NCBI GenBank assembly: GCA_023433655.1
Contig: JAEYUE010000311.1
Coordinates: 1 to 5,184, forward strand
DNA: 5,184 bases
Direction of reading: 5' to 3'
Source: Pseudomonadota bacterium
Lineage (GTDB): Bacteria > Pseudomonadota > Alphaproteobacteria > Caulobacterales > Caulobacteraceae
Part shown: in pieces, positions 1-5,184 of the stretch
Position numbering within the stretch: the first letter of the stretch is position 1
Layout of the letters: each line of letters opens with the position of its first letter
The notes under the pieces: generated by a model
Seen by the model: the letters and a program-made list of their open reading frames with translations, nothing else
What the model was told of the DNA's origin: nothing
Databases searched by the model: none
Program-made: the position numbers and the translations under genes

Positions 1-941
1 AGATCAAGGCGCGCTTCGACGAGGAAGCGAACCTGAAGTGGGCGCGGGCGATGGAGCGCGCCGGGGTCCACGTCGTCTTCGGCTTCGTCGAGTACAAGAC
101 CCACGCCAAGCTGAGCGTGGTGGTGCGGCGCGAAGGCGAGAGCCTGCGCACCTACTGTCACTTCGGCACCGGCAACTATCACCCGGTGACTGCGCGGGTT
201 TACACCGACCTGAGCCTGTTCACATGCGATCCCGTGCTTGGCCGGGATGCGACCCGGGTGTTCAACTACATCACGGGCTACGCCACGCCCGACGAGCTCG
301 AGGCGCTGGTCGTCTCGCCCCTCAACATGAAACAGACGCTGCTGGACCTGATCGGCGCCGAGATGGCGGCGGCGGCCCGCGGCCAGCCTGCCGCCATCTG
401 GGCCAAGCTGAACTCCCTGGTCGACCCCGGCGTCATCGACGCCCTGTACCGCGCCAGCCAGTGGGGCGTGCGCATCGAACTGGTGGTGCGCGGCATCTGC
501 TGCCTGCGGCCCGGCGTGCCGGGCCTGTCGGAGAATATCCGGGTCAAATCCATCGTCGGCCGCTTCCTCGAACATGCGCGGATCGTCGCCTTCGCCAACG
601 GCCGCGACCTGCCGCACGACAAGGCCAAGCTGTTCATCTCCTCCGCCGACTGGATGACCCGCAACCTCGACCGCCGGGTGGAGCTGATGACTCCGGTCCG
701 GAACGCGACCGTGCACGACCAGGTGCTGGACCAGATCATGGTCGCCAACCTCAAGGACGACGCCCAGAGCTGGGTTCTGGAGGCCGATGGCGACTACCGG
801 CGGGTCACGCCCGTCGACCCGGAGCGCCCCTTCTCGGCGCACCGCTACTTCATGACCAACCCCAGCCTGTCCGGCCGCGGGCGCAAGGTGAAGACCCTGC
901 CCGGCCAGCTTAGTTACGAGCCCTCGCGGAAGAAGCGTTGA
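1..941 (+). CDS. ppk: Polyphosphate kinase 1, C-terminal part (5' end outside window)
   Basis: PPK1 reversibly moves the terminal phosphate of ATP onto inorganic polyphosphate through a phosphohistidine; it is usually membrane-associated. The reading frame is open from the left edge (first whole codon at 3) to TGA at 939-941, giving 312 residues of a protein normally near 700, so the N-terminal domains and the start lie outside. Visible motifs, numbered from the codon at 3: IKARFDEEAN at 1-10; KTHAKL with His34 (codon 102-104), matching the autophosphorylated His435 of E. coli PPK; HFGTGNY just after; YTDLSL with Tyr67; VVRGIC with Arg163; FLEHARI with His191 (codon 573-575), matching His592; and ISSADWM. 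The His34-His191 spacing of 157 residues equals that of the E. coli enzyme, and Tyr67 and Arg163 fall where Tyr468 and Arg564 are expected. The C-terminus is a basic tail ending SRKKR. It is followed directly by ppx, its usual functional partner. Identification is very secure. Confidence 0.97.
   Translation, partial: IKARFDEEANLKWARAMERAGVHVVFGFVEYKTHAKLSVVVRREGESLRTYCHFGTGNYHPVTARVYTDLSLFTCDPVLGRDATRVFNYITGYATPDELEALVVSPLNMKQTLLDLIGAEMAAAARGQPAAIWAKLNSLVDPGVIDALYRASQWGVRIELVVRGICCLRPGVPGLSENIRVKSIVGRFLEHARIVAFANGRDLPHDKAKLFISSADWMTRNLDRRVELMTPVRNATVHDQVLDQIMVANLKDDAQSWVLEADGDYRRVTPVDPERPFSAHRYFMTNPSLSGRGRKVKTLPGQLSYEPSRKKR
928..932 (+). promoter_or_regulatory. Ribosome binding site of ppx, inside the ppk 3' end
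   Basis: GGAAG lies 8 bases before the ATG at 941 and within the last codons of ppk. It supports ATG 941 as the ppx start. With the TGATG stop/start overlap at 939-943, it suggests that ribosomes ending on ppk help initiation on ppx. Confidence 0.6.
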
Positions 942-2449
942 TGCCCGATCCCGCCACTCAGGCGTCCGCCCCGCCCCGCGATTTCGCCGTCATCGATATC
1001 GGTTCGAACTCCATCAGATTGGTGCTGTACCGGCTTGAGGGTCGCGCCATCTGGACGGTCTTCAACGAGAAGGTGCTGGCCGGACTCGGCCGCGATCTGG
1101 CGACCACGGGACGGCTCTCCGAGAAGGGGACGGAGATCGCGGTGACCGCGCTCAAGCGTTTCGCCGCCGTGCTGGATGGGGTCAGGCCCGCCAACACTTT
1201 CGTCGCAGCGACAGCGGCCGTTCGCGAGGCTCAGGACGGCGAGGCCTTCTGCGAACGGGTGGCGGCCGAGACCGGCCTGATCATCCGGGTTCTGACCGGC
1301 GAGGAAGAAGCCCGCTACGCCGCCCTGGGGGTGATCGGCGGCATACCGGAGGCCGAAGGGGTGGTCGCGGACCTGGGCGGCTCCAGCCTGGAGCTGATCG
1401 GGGTCCGCGGCGGCGCGGTGGGAACGGGCGTCACCCTGCCGCTGGGACCCTTCGCACTGACGGTTGAGAACCGGTCGGACGACGGAGATCCGCGCCACGC
1501 CATCGCAAGCCGTCTGAAATCGGCCGGGGACTACCGGGCAGACACCCTCTACGCCGTCGGTGGGGCGTGGCGAAGCCTGGCGCAGATGCACATGGCGCAT
1601 GCCCGGTATCCGCTGCACATCGTTCACCAGTACGAAATGGACGCTGGCGAAGCCCTGGAGATCGCCCGGCTCGTCGCGCGCTCGTCCCCGGCTTCGCTGG
1701 ACCGCTGGAAGGGCCTGTCGAAGAAGCGGGCCGAGACCCTGCCGCACGCCGCCATGGTGCTGGAGGGCCTGGTCGAGCGGCTGGGGCTGAAGCGGATCGT
1801 GCTCTCAGCCTGGGGCGTGCGGGAGGGCTTGCTGTTCGAGGCCCTCGATGAGGAGACGGCGACGGCCGATCCCCTTCTGGCGGGCTGCGCCGCGCTCGGG
1901 TCGAGACAAGGGGTTTCGCCCGGCCTGCCGGGAGCCGTGCTGGGCTGGATCGAGCCGGTCATCGAGGTTCTGCCCAAGGCGTTCGGCCGGGAGCGCGACC
2001 GGCGGCTGGCCGACGCCGCCTGCCGGCTGGCCGACCTCGGGGCGCGGCTGCATCCCGATCACCGGATTGAACTGGCTTTCGACCAGGTCCTGCGCGCGCC
2101 GGTCCCGGGCCAGTCCCACGCCGAGCGCGGCTTCCTGGCCGCCGCCGTCAACGCCCGCTACGGCGGGGGCACGGGCAGCCCGGAGCCGGAGACGCTCGAA
2201 CGGCTCCTGACGCCGGAACAGCGGGACGCGGGGCGGGCGCTGGGGCTGGCCATCCGCCTCGCCTGCGACCTGTCCGGCCGGGCGCCGCAACTATTGGCCA
2301 ATGCGCGGATCGCGGTTGCGGACGGCGTCCTGGTCCTGTCCGCCGCCGAGGGCTACGCCGACGTCCTGCTGGGCGAACAGACCCGGCGGCGCGGCAAGGC
2401 CCTGGCCGAGTCGCTCGGCCTCAAGCTGGACATTCGCAACGGCGCCTGA
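941..2449 (+). CDS. ppx: Exopolyphosphatase (Ppx/GppA family)
   Basis: Predicted cytoplasmic enzyme that releases orthophosphate from the ends of polyphosphate chains; some family members also hydrolyse pppGpp. It has 502 residues, close to the 513 of E. coli PPX. The ASKHA phosphatase fold is clear: phosphate-1 loop VIDIGSNSIRL at 18-27; AATAAVREA near 89-97; VLTGEEEARYAALGV at 117-131, where Glu122 is the likely catalytic base (E. coli Glu121 equivalent); and phosphate-2 loop VADLGGSSLELI at 142-153. SAWGVREGLL near 289-298 closes this domain. The C-terminal HD-like region holds ADAACRLADLGARLHPDHR at 357-375 and HAERGFLAAAVNARYGG at 393-409, in alphaproteobacterial style. I chose the ATG at 941; a TTG at 938 is also in frame and would add one residue. 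A Shine-Dalgarno-like GGAAG at 928-932 sits 8 bases upstream of the ATG. The ATG shares one base with the ppk stop, implying translational coupling. A GppA-like activity cannot be excluded from sequence, but the ppk linkage favours PPX. Confidence 0.95.
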   Translation: MPDPATQASAPPRDFAVIDIGSNSIRLVLYRLEGRAIWTVFNEKVLAGLGRDLATTGRLSEKGTEIAVTALKRFAAVLDGVRPANTFVAATAAVREAQDGEAFCERVAAETGLIIRVLTGEEEARYAALGVIGGIPEAEGVVADLGGSSLELIGVRGGAVGTGVTLPLGPFALTVENRSDDGDPRHAIASRLKSAGDYRADTLYAVGGAWRSLAQMHMAHARYPLHIVHQYEMDAGEALEIARLVARSSPASLDRWKGLSKKRAETLPHAAMVLEGLVERLGLKRIVLSAWGVREGLLFEALDEETATADPLLAGCAALGSRQGVSPGLPGAVLGWIEPVIEVLPKAFGRERDRRLADAACRLADLGARLHPDHRIELAFDQVLRAPVPGQSHAERGFLAAAVNARYGGGTGSPEPETLERLLTPEQRDAGRALGLAIRLACDLSGRAPQLLANARIAVADGVLVLSAAEGYADVLLGEQTRRRGKALAESLGLKLDIRNGA

Positions 2450-2456
2450 AGGCGCC
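2441..2456. terminator. Short GC hairpin between convergent genes; possible weak bidirectional terminator
   Basis: Two copies of GGCGCC at 2441-2446 and 2451-2456 flank a TGAA loop at 2447-2450, giving a 6-bp all-GC stem. The loop is the ppx stop codon plus one A. The minus-strand gene stops immediately beyond, at 2457. Neither strand has a following run of T, so this is not a canonical intrinsic terminator. GGCGCC is also self-complementary, and two copies can occur by chance in such GC-rich DNA. No better terminator is visible in the 7-base gap. Confidence 0.3.
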
Positions 2457-3014
2457 TCAGTCGCCCATCCACCAGCGCAGGCGGACGTCAGGAAAGGTCT
2501 GGCCGCCGGCGGCCAGGGCGCCGCTCAGGACCGCGCCCTCGCCGCCGAGGTTACGCCGCGCCGTGGCGAGGGCGCCCGGGTCCAGCCGCCCCACGAAACG
2601 AACCTCGCCCAGCTCCGGCGAGCGGCCTGAGAAGGTCACGGTGGTGTCGGTGACCTCGTAGGTGGTGGGCAGCACGCGGGCGCTCCGGCTGCGGCGCTCG
2701 CCCAATTCCGTCTGCACCATCGGGCTGCTCACGTCCTCGAACTGGATCATCACCGGGGCGAAGGTCGCGCTGCGTTCGCCGCCCTCCCAGGCCCGGAATT
2801 CGGAAGCCTGGCCGACGAAGACATGATGCAGGCTCCAGTTCCCGACGCGGACCGGCTCGGCCGGCAGATAGTAGCCGGACAGGTCGGTGGTCAGGGCGTG
2901 GCTGAAGGCGGAGGGCGATGGCCCGTCGGGCCCGGAGGGCGCGGCCGCTCGCTCGCACGACGCAAGAACGAGCGCGGCGGCCAGCGCGGCGAAGGCGAAT
3001 GGTCTGGCGTGCAT
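2457..3014 (-). CDS. Putative lipoprotein of unknown function
   Basis: I do not recognise a family for this 185-residue protein. It starts with a basic residue (Arg4) and a hydrophobic stretch (about residues 6-18), ending in the lipobox LASC with Cys20 as the expected lipidation site, so it should be processed by signal peptidase II. Glu at +2 is not the Asp inner-membrane retention signal, so outer-membrane sorting is possible. A Pro/Ser/Gly/Ala-rich linker (about 23-37) precedes a body with alternating hydrophobic and polar residues that looks beta-rich (about 45-185). Recognisable words are LSGYYLPAEPVRVGNWSLHH at 45-64, TYEVTDTTVTFSG at 118-130, and VRLRWWMGD at the end. No catalytic motif or further cysteine is seen. 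The ATG (complement of 3012-3014) has a good Shine-Dalgarno 5 bases upstream. It begins 46 bases after the peptidase stop on the same strand, so co-transcription is likely. That it is a real gene is well supported by the RBS, signal peptide and tight convergent end; its function is unknown. Confidence 0.85.
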   Translation of the reverse strand: MHARPFAFAALAAALVLASCERAAAPSGPDGPSPSAFSHALTTDLSGYYLPAEPVRVGNWSLHHVFVGQASEFRAWEGGERSATFAPVMIQFEDVSSPMVQTELGERRSRSARVLPTTYEVTDTTVTFSGRSPELGEVRFVGRLDPGALATARRNLGGEGAVLSGALAAGGQTFPDVRLRWWMGD

Positions 3015-3018
3015 CGGA

Positions 3019-3025
3019 CCCTCCC
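3019..3025 (-). promoter_or_regulatory. Ribosome binding site of the unknown lipoprotein gene
   Basis: Read on the minus strand, GGGAGGG ends 4 bases before the ATG (GGGAGG ends 5 before). This is a strong purine-rich Shine-Dalgarno. It fixes the start at 3014 and argues that the gene is translated. Confidence 0.6.
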
Positions 3026-3060
3026 GATTTCAGGAAACCACAACGCTGAGCGGTCGCCGC

Positions 3061-4017
3061 CTACCGGTCGAGGCCCCGGTCCAGCGCCCGGAAGCCGGCG
3101 ATCGACAGCTCGGTGGCGCTGATGAAGACCGACGGCGTGATGCGCTCGAAGTCGTCCGACGGCCGGTGATAGTCGGTGTGGTAGTTCACGCCGAAATACA
3201 GGAAGGGCACCTGGGCGCGGTGGAAGGCGGCGTGATCCGAGGAATTCACCCAGTTGTCCTCGCCGGTGTCCTCGGGCGTGTCCTTGCCGAAGGCCAGGGC
3301 GACGGCGCCGTTGGCCGGAATGGGCTCGAGCAGCGGGCGGAACGTCGGGTGCTGGTAGGTGCCGGTCACCCACAGCTTGCCGTCGGTTTCGGCGCGGGCC
3401 GTCATGTCGAAATTCAGATTCATGGCGATCGACTCAAGCGGCACCGGCGGCGCCTCGACGAAGTGTCGGGCGCCGAGCAGGCCCCGCTCCTCTCCGTCCA
3501 GGGCCACGATCAGCACGCTGTGATCCGGCGCATCCCGCTTCAGGTCGGCGGCGAGGGCCAGCATGGTGGCCACGCCCGAGGCGTTGTCGTCGGCGCCGTT
3601 GAAGACCTGGCCGTCATTGACGCCGACGTGGTCGTAATGGGCGGTGACCACGATGTAGCGGTCGCGCACGCGGGTTCCGGGGATGACACCGAGGATGTTG
3701 ACGCCGTTGAAGGTCTTCGGGCCCTCGCGGGTGCGACCCTGCATCTCCCACGGCTGCTCGCGGCCCATGGCGGGCGCGGCGACGCCAAGCGCCTCGAGCC
3801 GCTGGACGATGTAGGCGCGGGCCTTCGATCCACCCTCCCCGCCGGTGTCGCGGCCCTGCATGTCGTCGGCGGCCAGGATGCGGACATCGTCCAGCAGCTG
3901 GGCGTGCATGGCCGAAGGCTGCGGCGCAACGGGCCCGACCGGGGCCTGAGGCCCGGCGCAGGCGGCCAGCAGCAGGATGGCGAGGGACGACAGGGCGGCG
4001 AGAGGGCGATGGCGCAT
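3061..4017 (-). CDS. M28-family zinc metallopeptidase, predicted lipoprotein
   Basis: Likely a co-catalytic two-zinc aminopeptidase anchored in the envelope, cleaving N-terminal residues from peptides; substrate unknown. It has 318 residues. The signal peptide (1-19) ends in lipobox LAAC, lipidated at Cys20, with Ala at +2, followed by a Pro-rich linker (23-35). The M28 domain runs from about 40 to 315. Metal ligands and catalytic residues read by family pattern: TAHYDH with His127 and Asp129; GADDNASG with Asp144 as bridging Asp; DGEERG with Glu176 as general base and Glu177 as zinc ligand; NFDM with Asp204; and DYHRPSDD with His284. All are present, so it should be active. No PA insert domain is seen. 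The M28A/Q-type aminopeptidase group fits, but the subfamily is not settled. The ATG has AAGGGA 6 bases upstream. It appears to be first in a two-gene unit with the downstream lipoprotein, from a promoter in the divergent region. TAG stop is at 3061-3063. Confidence 0.93.
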   Translation of the reverse strand: MRHRPLAALSSLAILLLAACAGPQAPVGPVAPQPSAMHAQLLDDVRILAADDMQGRDTGGEGGSKARAYIVQRLEALGVAAPAMGREQPWEMQGRTREGPKTFNGVNILGVIPGTRVRDRYIVVTAHYDHVGVNDGQVFNGADDNASGVATMLALAADLKRDAPDHSVLIVALDGEERGLLGARHFVEAPPVPLESIAMNLNFDMTARAETDGKLWVTGTYQHPTFRPLLEPIPANGAVALAFGKDTPEDTGEDNWVNSSDHAAFHRAQVPFLYFGVNYHTDYHRPSDDFERITPSVFISATELSIAGFRALDRGLDR

Positions 4018-4020
4018 GGA

Positions 4021-4025
4021 GATTC
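4021..4025. promoter_or_regulatory. GANTC site overlapping the M28 peptidase ribosome binding site
   Basis: GATTC lies 3 bases outside the peptidase ATG and overlaps its Shine-Dalgarno. GANTC is the target of the CcrM cell-cycle adenine methyltransferase in many Alphaproteobacteria. The site itself is certain; a regulatory effect is only a possibility. Confidence 0.3.
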
Positions 4026-4029
4026 CCTT
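4024..4029 (-). promoter_or_regulatory. Ribosome binding site of the M28 peptidase gene
   Basis: On the minus strand AAGGGA lies 6 bases before the ATG at 4017. The spacing is normal and supports this start, which also gives a complete lipoprotein signal peptide. Confidence 0.55.
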
Positions 4030-4040
4030 GAGAAGCGGCG

Positions 4041-4069
4041 AAGCTAGCAGGCGACGGCGGCGGCGTCAG
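4041..4069 (-). promoter_or_regulatory. Candidate housekeeping promoter for the M28 peptidase operon
   Basis: On the minus strand CTGACGC (4069-4063) is followed after 14 bases by GCTAGCTT (4048-4041). The Caulobacter housekeeping sigma consensus is TTGACGS, 10-14 bases, GCTANAWC. The -35 box matches at 6 of 7 positions, the spacer is within range, and the -10 box matches GCTA and the W position but not the A and final C. Transcription would start near 4034, leaving a leader of about 16 bases before the ATG. No transcript data support this; it is a pattern match by eye. Confidence 0.45.
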
Positions 4070-4109
4070 ATTAACGTCTGGTCATGGGGCGCACCGCCGG
4101 AAACGCACC

Positions 4110-4137
4110 CCGCCCTCGCGGCGTTCGCGGGGGGTGG
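4110..4137 (+). other. GC-rich hairpin upstream of ligA
   Basis: CGCG at 4117-4120 pairs with CGCG at 4126-4129 around a GCGTT loop. The stem continues through a T-G wobble (4116/4130) and three C-G pairs (4113-4115 with 4131-4133). A one-G bulge (4134) and a G-T wobble then allow two more C-G pairs. There is no T-run after it on either strand, so a terminator role is unlikely. If ligA is transcribed from upstream of it, it would fold in the leader about 40 bases before the ATG. Confidence 0.35.
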
Positions 4138-4169
4138 TAGAAGGCGTCCCGTTGCAGCGGAGCGAATGC

Positions 4170-4174
4170 GATTC
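4170..4174. promoter_or_regulatory. GANTC site immediately upstream of the ligA start
   Basis: GATTC ends 2 bases before the ATG of ligA at 4177. In Caulobacter relatives, GANTC methylation state can affect transcription of cell-cycle genes with GcrA. A replication gene is a sensible target, but nothing in the sequence proves use of this site. Confidence 0.3.
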
Positions 4175-4176
4175 CC

Positions 4177-5184
4177 ATGGCCGACATGCCCGTCGATCAG
4201 CTGACCGAACCGCAGGCGCGGGAGGAGTTCACCCGCCTGACGGCCGAGCTGGCGCGGCACGACGCCCTGTATCACACCGAGGACGCGCCGGAGATTTCAG
4301 ACGCCGAATACGACGCCCTGAAGCGGCGGGCGCTGGAGATCGAGCGCCGCTTCCCCGAGCTGACCATGGCGGATTCGCCCTCGCAGGTGGTGGGGGCGGC
4401 GATCTCCAGCCAGTTCGCGCCGGTCCGCCACGGCGTGCCAATGCTGTCGCTGGACAACGCCTTCGCCCCCGAGGAGGTGACTGACTTCGTCGCCCGCATC
4501 CGGCGATTCCTGAAGCTGCCCGGCGAACAGGCGATCGCCTTCGTGGCCGAGCCGAAGATCGACGGCCTGTCGGCCAGCCTGCGCTACGAGGACGGGGTGC
4601 TGGTCAGGGGCGCCACTCGCGGCGACGGGCGCACCGGCGAGGACGTCACCGCCAATCTGCGGACCATCGCGGACATTCCGCATCGCCTGGCCGGCTCGGG
4701 CTGGCCGGCGGTGATCGAGGTGCGGGGCGAGGTCTATGCGCCCAATGACGCTTTCGACGCCTTCAATGCGGCGGCCGAGGCGGCGGGAAGCCGAACCTAC
4801 GCCAATCCCCGCAACTTCGCGGCCGGCTCGCTGCGCCAGAAGGATGCGGCCGTGACCGCCCAGCGGCCGCTGCGCTTCTTCGCCTACGCCTGGGGCGAGG
4901 TCTCGGCGCCGGTCGCCGGCACGCAGTGGGAGGCGTTGCAGGCGCTGAAGGGCTGGGGCTTCCCGGTCAACGACCGCTCGCGCCGGGTGGAGGACGCCGC
5001 CGGGCTGATGGCTCTCTATGACAGGCTCCAGGCGGACCGGGCGACGCTGGGCTATGACATCGACGGGGTGGTCTACAAGGTCGACCGGCTGGACTGGCAG
5101 TCGCGGCTGGGTTTCGTGGCTCGCACCCCCCGCTGGGCGGTGGCGCACAAATTCCCGGCCCAGCAGGCGCAGACGGTGCTGGAG
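4177..5184 (+). CDS. ligA: NAD+-dependent DNA ligase LigA, N-terminal part (3' end outside window)
   Basis: LigA seals nicks in duplex DNA during replication and repair, using NAD+ to adenylate its active-site lysine. The window holds 336 residues of a protein usually near 700, open at the right edge on a codon boundary. Domain Ia (NMN binding): LYHTEDAPEISDAEYDAL at 31-48, with Tyr32, His33, Asp42, Tyr45 and Asp46 matching E. coli Tyr22, His23, Asp32, Tyr35 and Asp36. MLSLDNAF at 89-96. Nucleotidyltransferase domain: motif I AEPKIDG with catalytic Lys127 (E. coli Lys115); RGATRGDGRTGEDVT at 144-158; motif III EVRGEVY with Glu185; NPRNFAAGSLRQ at 210-221; motif IV DGVVYKVD with Lys301; motif V WAVAHKFPA with Lys325. 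The OB, zinc-finger, HhH and BRCT parts lie outside. ATG 4177 is the earliest in-frame start, because a TAG lies at 4138-4140 with no other start codon between. ATG 4186 is an alternative, three codons later. The Shine-Dalgarno is poor: GGAG at 4159-4162, 14 bases away. Identification is very secure; the exact start is less so. Confidence 0.96.
   Translation, partial: MADMPVDQLTEPQAREEFTRLTAELARHDALYHTEDAPEISDAEYDALKRRALEIERRFPELTMADSPSQVVGAAISSQFAPVRHGVPMLSLDNAFAPEEVTDFVARIRRFLKLPGEQAIAFVAEPKIDGLSASLRYEDGVLVRGATRGDGRTGEDVTANLRTIADIPHRLAGSGWPAVIEVRGEVYAPNDAFDAFNAAAEAAGSRTYANPRNFAAGSLRQKDAAVTAQRPLRFFAYAWGEVSAPVAGTQWEALQALKGWGFPVNDRSRRVEDAAGLMALYDRLQADRATLGYDIDGVVYKVDRLDWQSRLGFVARTPRWAVAHKFPAQQAQTVLE

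Larger units (their letters stand above)
4018..4176. other. Divergent intergenic region between the M28 peptidase gene and ligA
   Basis: These 159 bases separate two divergent genes and should carry promoters for both. Visible in it: a good minus-strand promoter candidate (4041-4069); GANTC methylation-type sites at 4021-4025 and 4170-4174, close to each start codon; and a GC-rich hairpin at 4110-4137. No convincing plus-strand promoter for ligA was found. No ORF with coding character is seen here. Confidence 0.6.

Noticed and set aside
38..913. Plus-strand open frame of 291 codons overlapping ppk in another frame
   Set aside because: It is an Arg/Pro/Ala-rich frame-shifted shadow of the ppk frame, which carries all the PPK active-site motifs.
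914..1747. Minus-strand open frame of 277 codons opposite ppx
   Set aside because: It lies antisense to the conserved N-terminal domain of PPX, and its translation is low-complexity without recognisable motifs.
2887..4047. Long plus-strand open frame of 386 codons opposite the peptidase and lipoprotein genes
   Set aside because: It is antisense to two well-supported genes, its translation is rich in Gly, Arg, His and Val with no domain, and such open antisense frames are common in GC-rich DNA with strong third-position bias.
4071..4076. TTAACG as a CtrA half-site or as the -35 box of a ligA promoter
   Set aside because: Only one TTAA half is present, with no second half at the usual spacing, and no matching -10 box (GCTANAWC or a TATAAT-like hexamer) lies at a suitable distance downstream.
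4138..4143. TAGAAG as a -10 box for ligA
   Set aside because: The match is poor and the bases at the expected -35 position (about 4115-4120, CTCGCG) do not resemble a -35 element.
1..5184. A hidden mobile element, CRISPR array, toxin-antitoxin pair or new defence system
   Set aside because: All the long coding space is taken by conserved housekeeping or envelope genes with uniform GC-rich codon use; no spaced direct repeats, transposase motifs, terminal inverted repeats or tRNA-like folds were seen.

Overview
The window is about 70% GC by eye and gene-dense. It looks like ordinary core chromosome of a high-GC alphaproteobacterium. A Caulobacterales member (Brevundimonas/Caulobacter/Phenylobacterium type) is the best guess. 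The reasons are the alphaproteobacterial style of the exopolyphosphatase, a promoter resembling the Caulobacter housekeeping sigma consensus, and GANTC (CcrM-type) sites beside start codons. That placement is inference; no taxonomic marker is present.

Layout. (1) Bases 1-941, plus strand: the 3' half of ppk, polyphosphate kinase 1, with both active-site histidines inside the window. (2) Bases 941-2449, plus strand: complete ppx, exopolyphosphatase, whose ATG shares one base with the ppk stop codon. (3) Bases 2457-3014, minus strand: an unrecognised 185-residue lipoprotein, convergent with ppx across a 7-base gap. (4) Bases 3061-4017, minus strand: an M28-family zinc metallopeptidase with a lipoprotein signal, probably first gene of an operon with gene 3. 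(5) Bases 4018-4176: a 159-base divergent regulatory region with a plausible minus-strand promoter, two GANTC sites and a GC-rich hairpin. (6) Bases 4177-5184, plus strand: the 5' part of ligA, NAD+-dependent DNA ligase, running off the right edge on a codon boundary.

How the genes work together. PPK makes polyphosphate from ATP and PPX hydrolyses it from the chain end, so the ppk-ppx pair is a polyphosphate synthesis/turnover operon with translational coupling. The two lipoprotein genes form a separate cell-envelope unit; an exported peptidase and an envelope protein of unknown role are a plausible pair, but no shared pathway can be shown. LigA seals DNA nicks in replication and repair and is unrelated to its neighbours.

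I found no mobile element, CRISPR array, tRNA, rRNA or phage gene, and no evidence of a new biological system. The points worth a second look are small: the GANTC cluster at the ligA 5' end, the hairpin in its leader, the hairpin holding the ppx stop codon in its loop, and the unknown lipoprotein.
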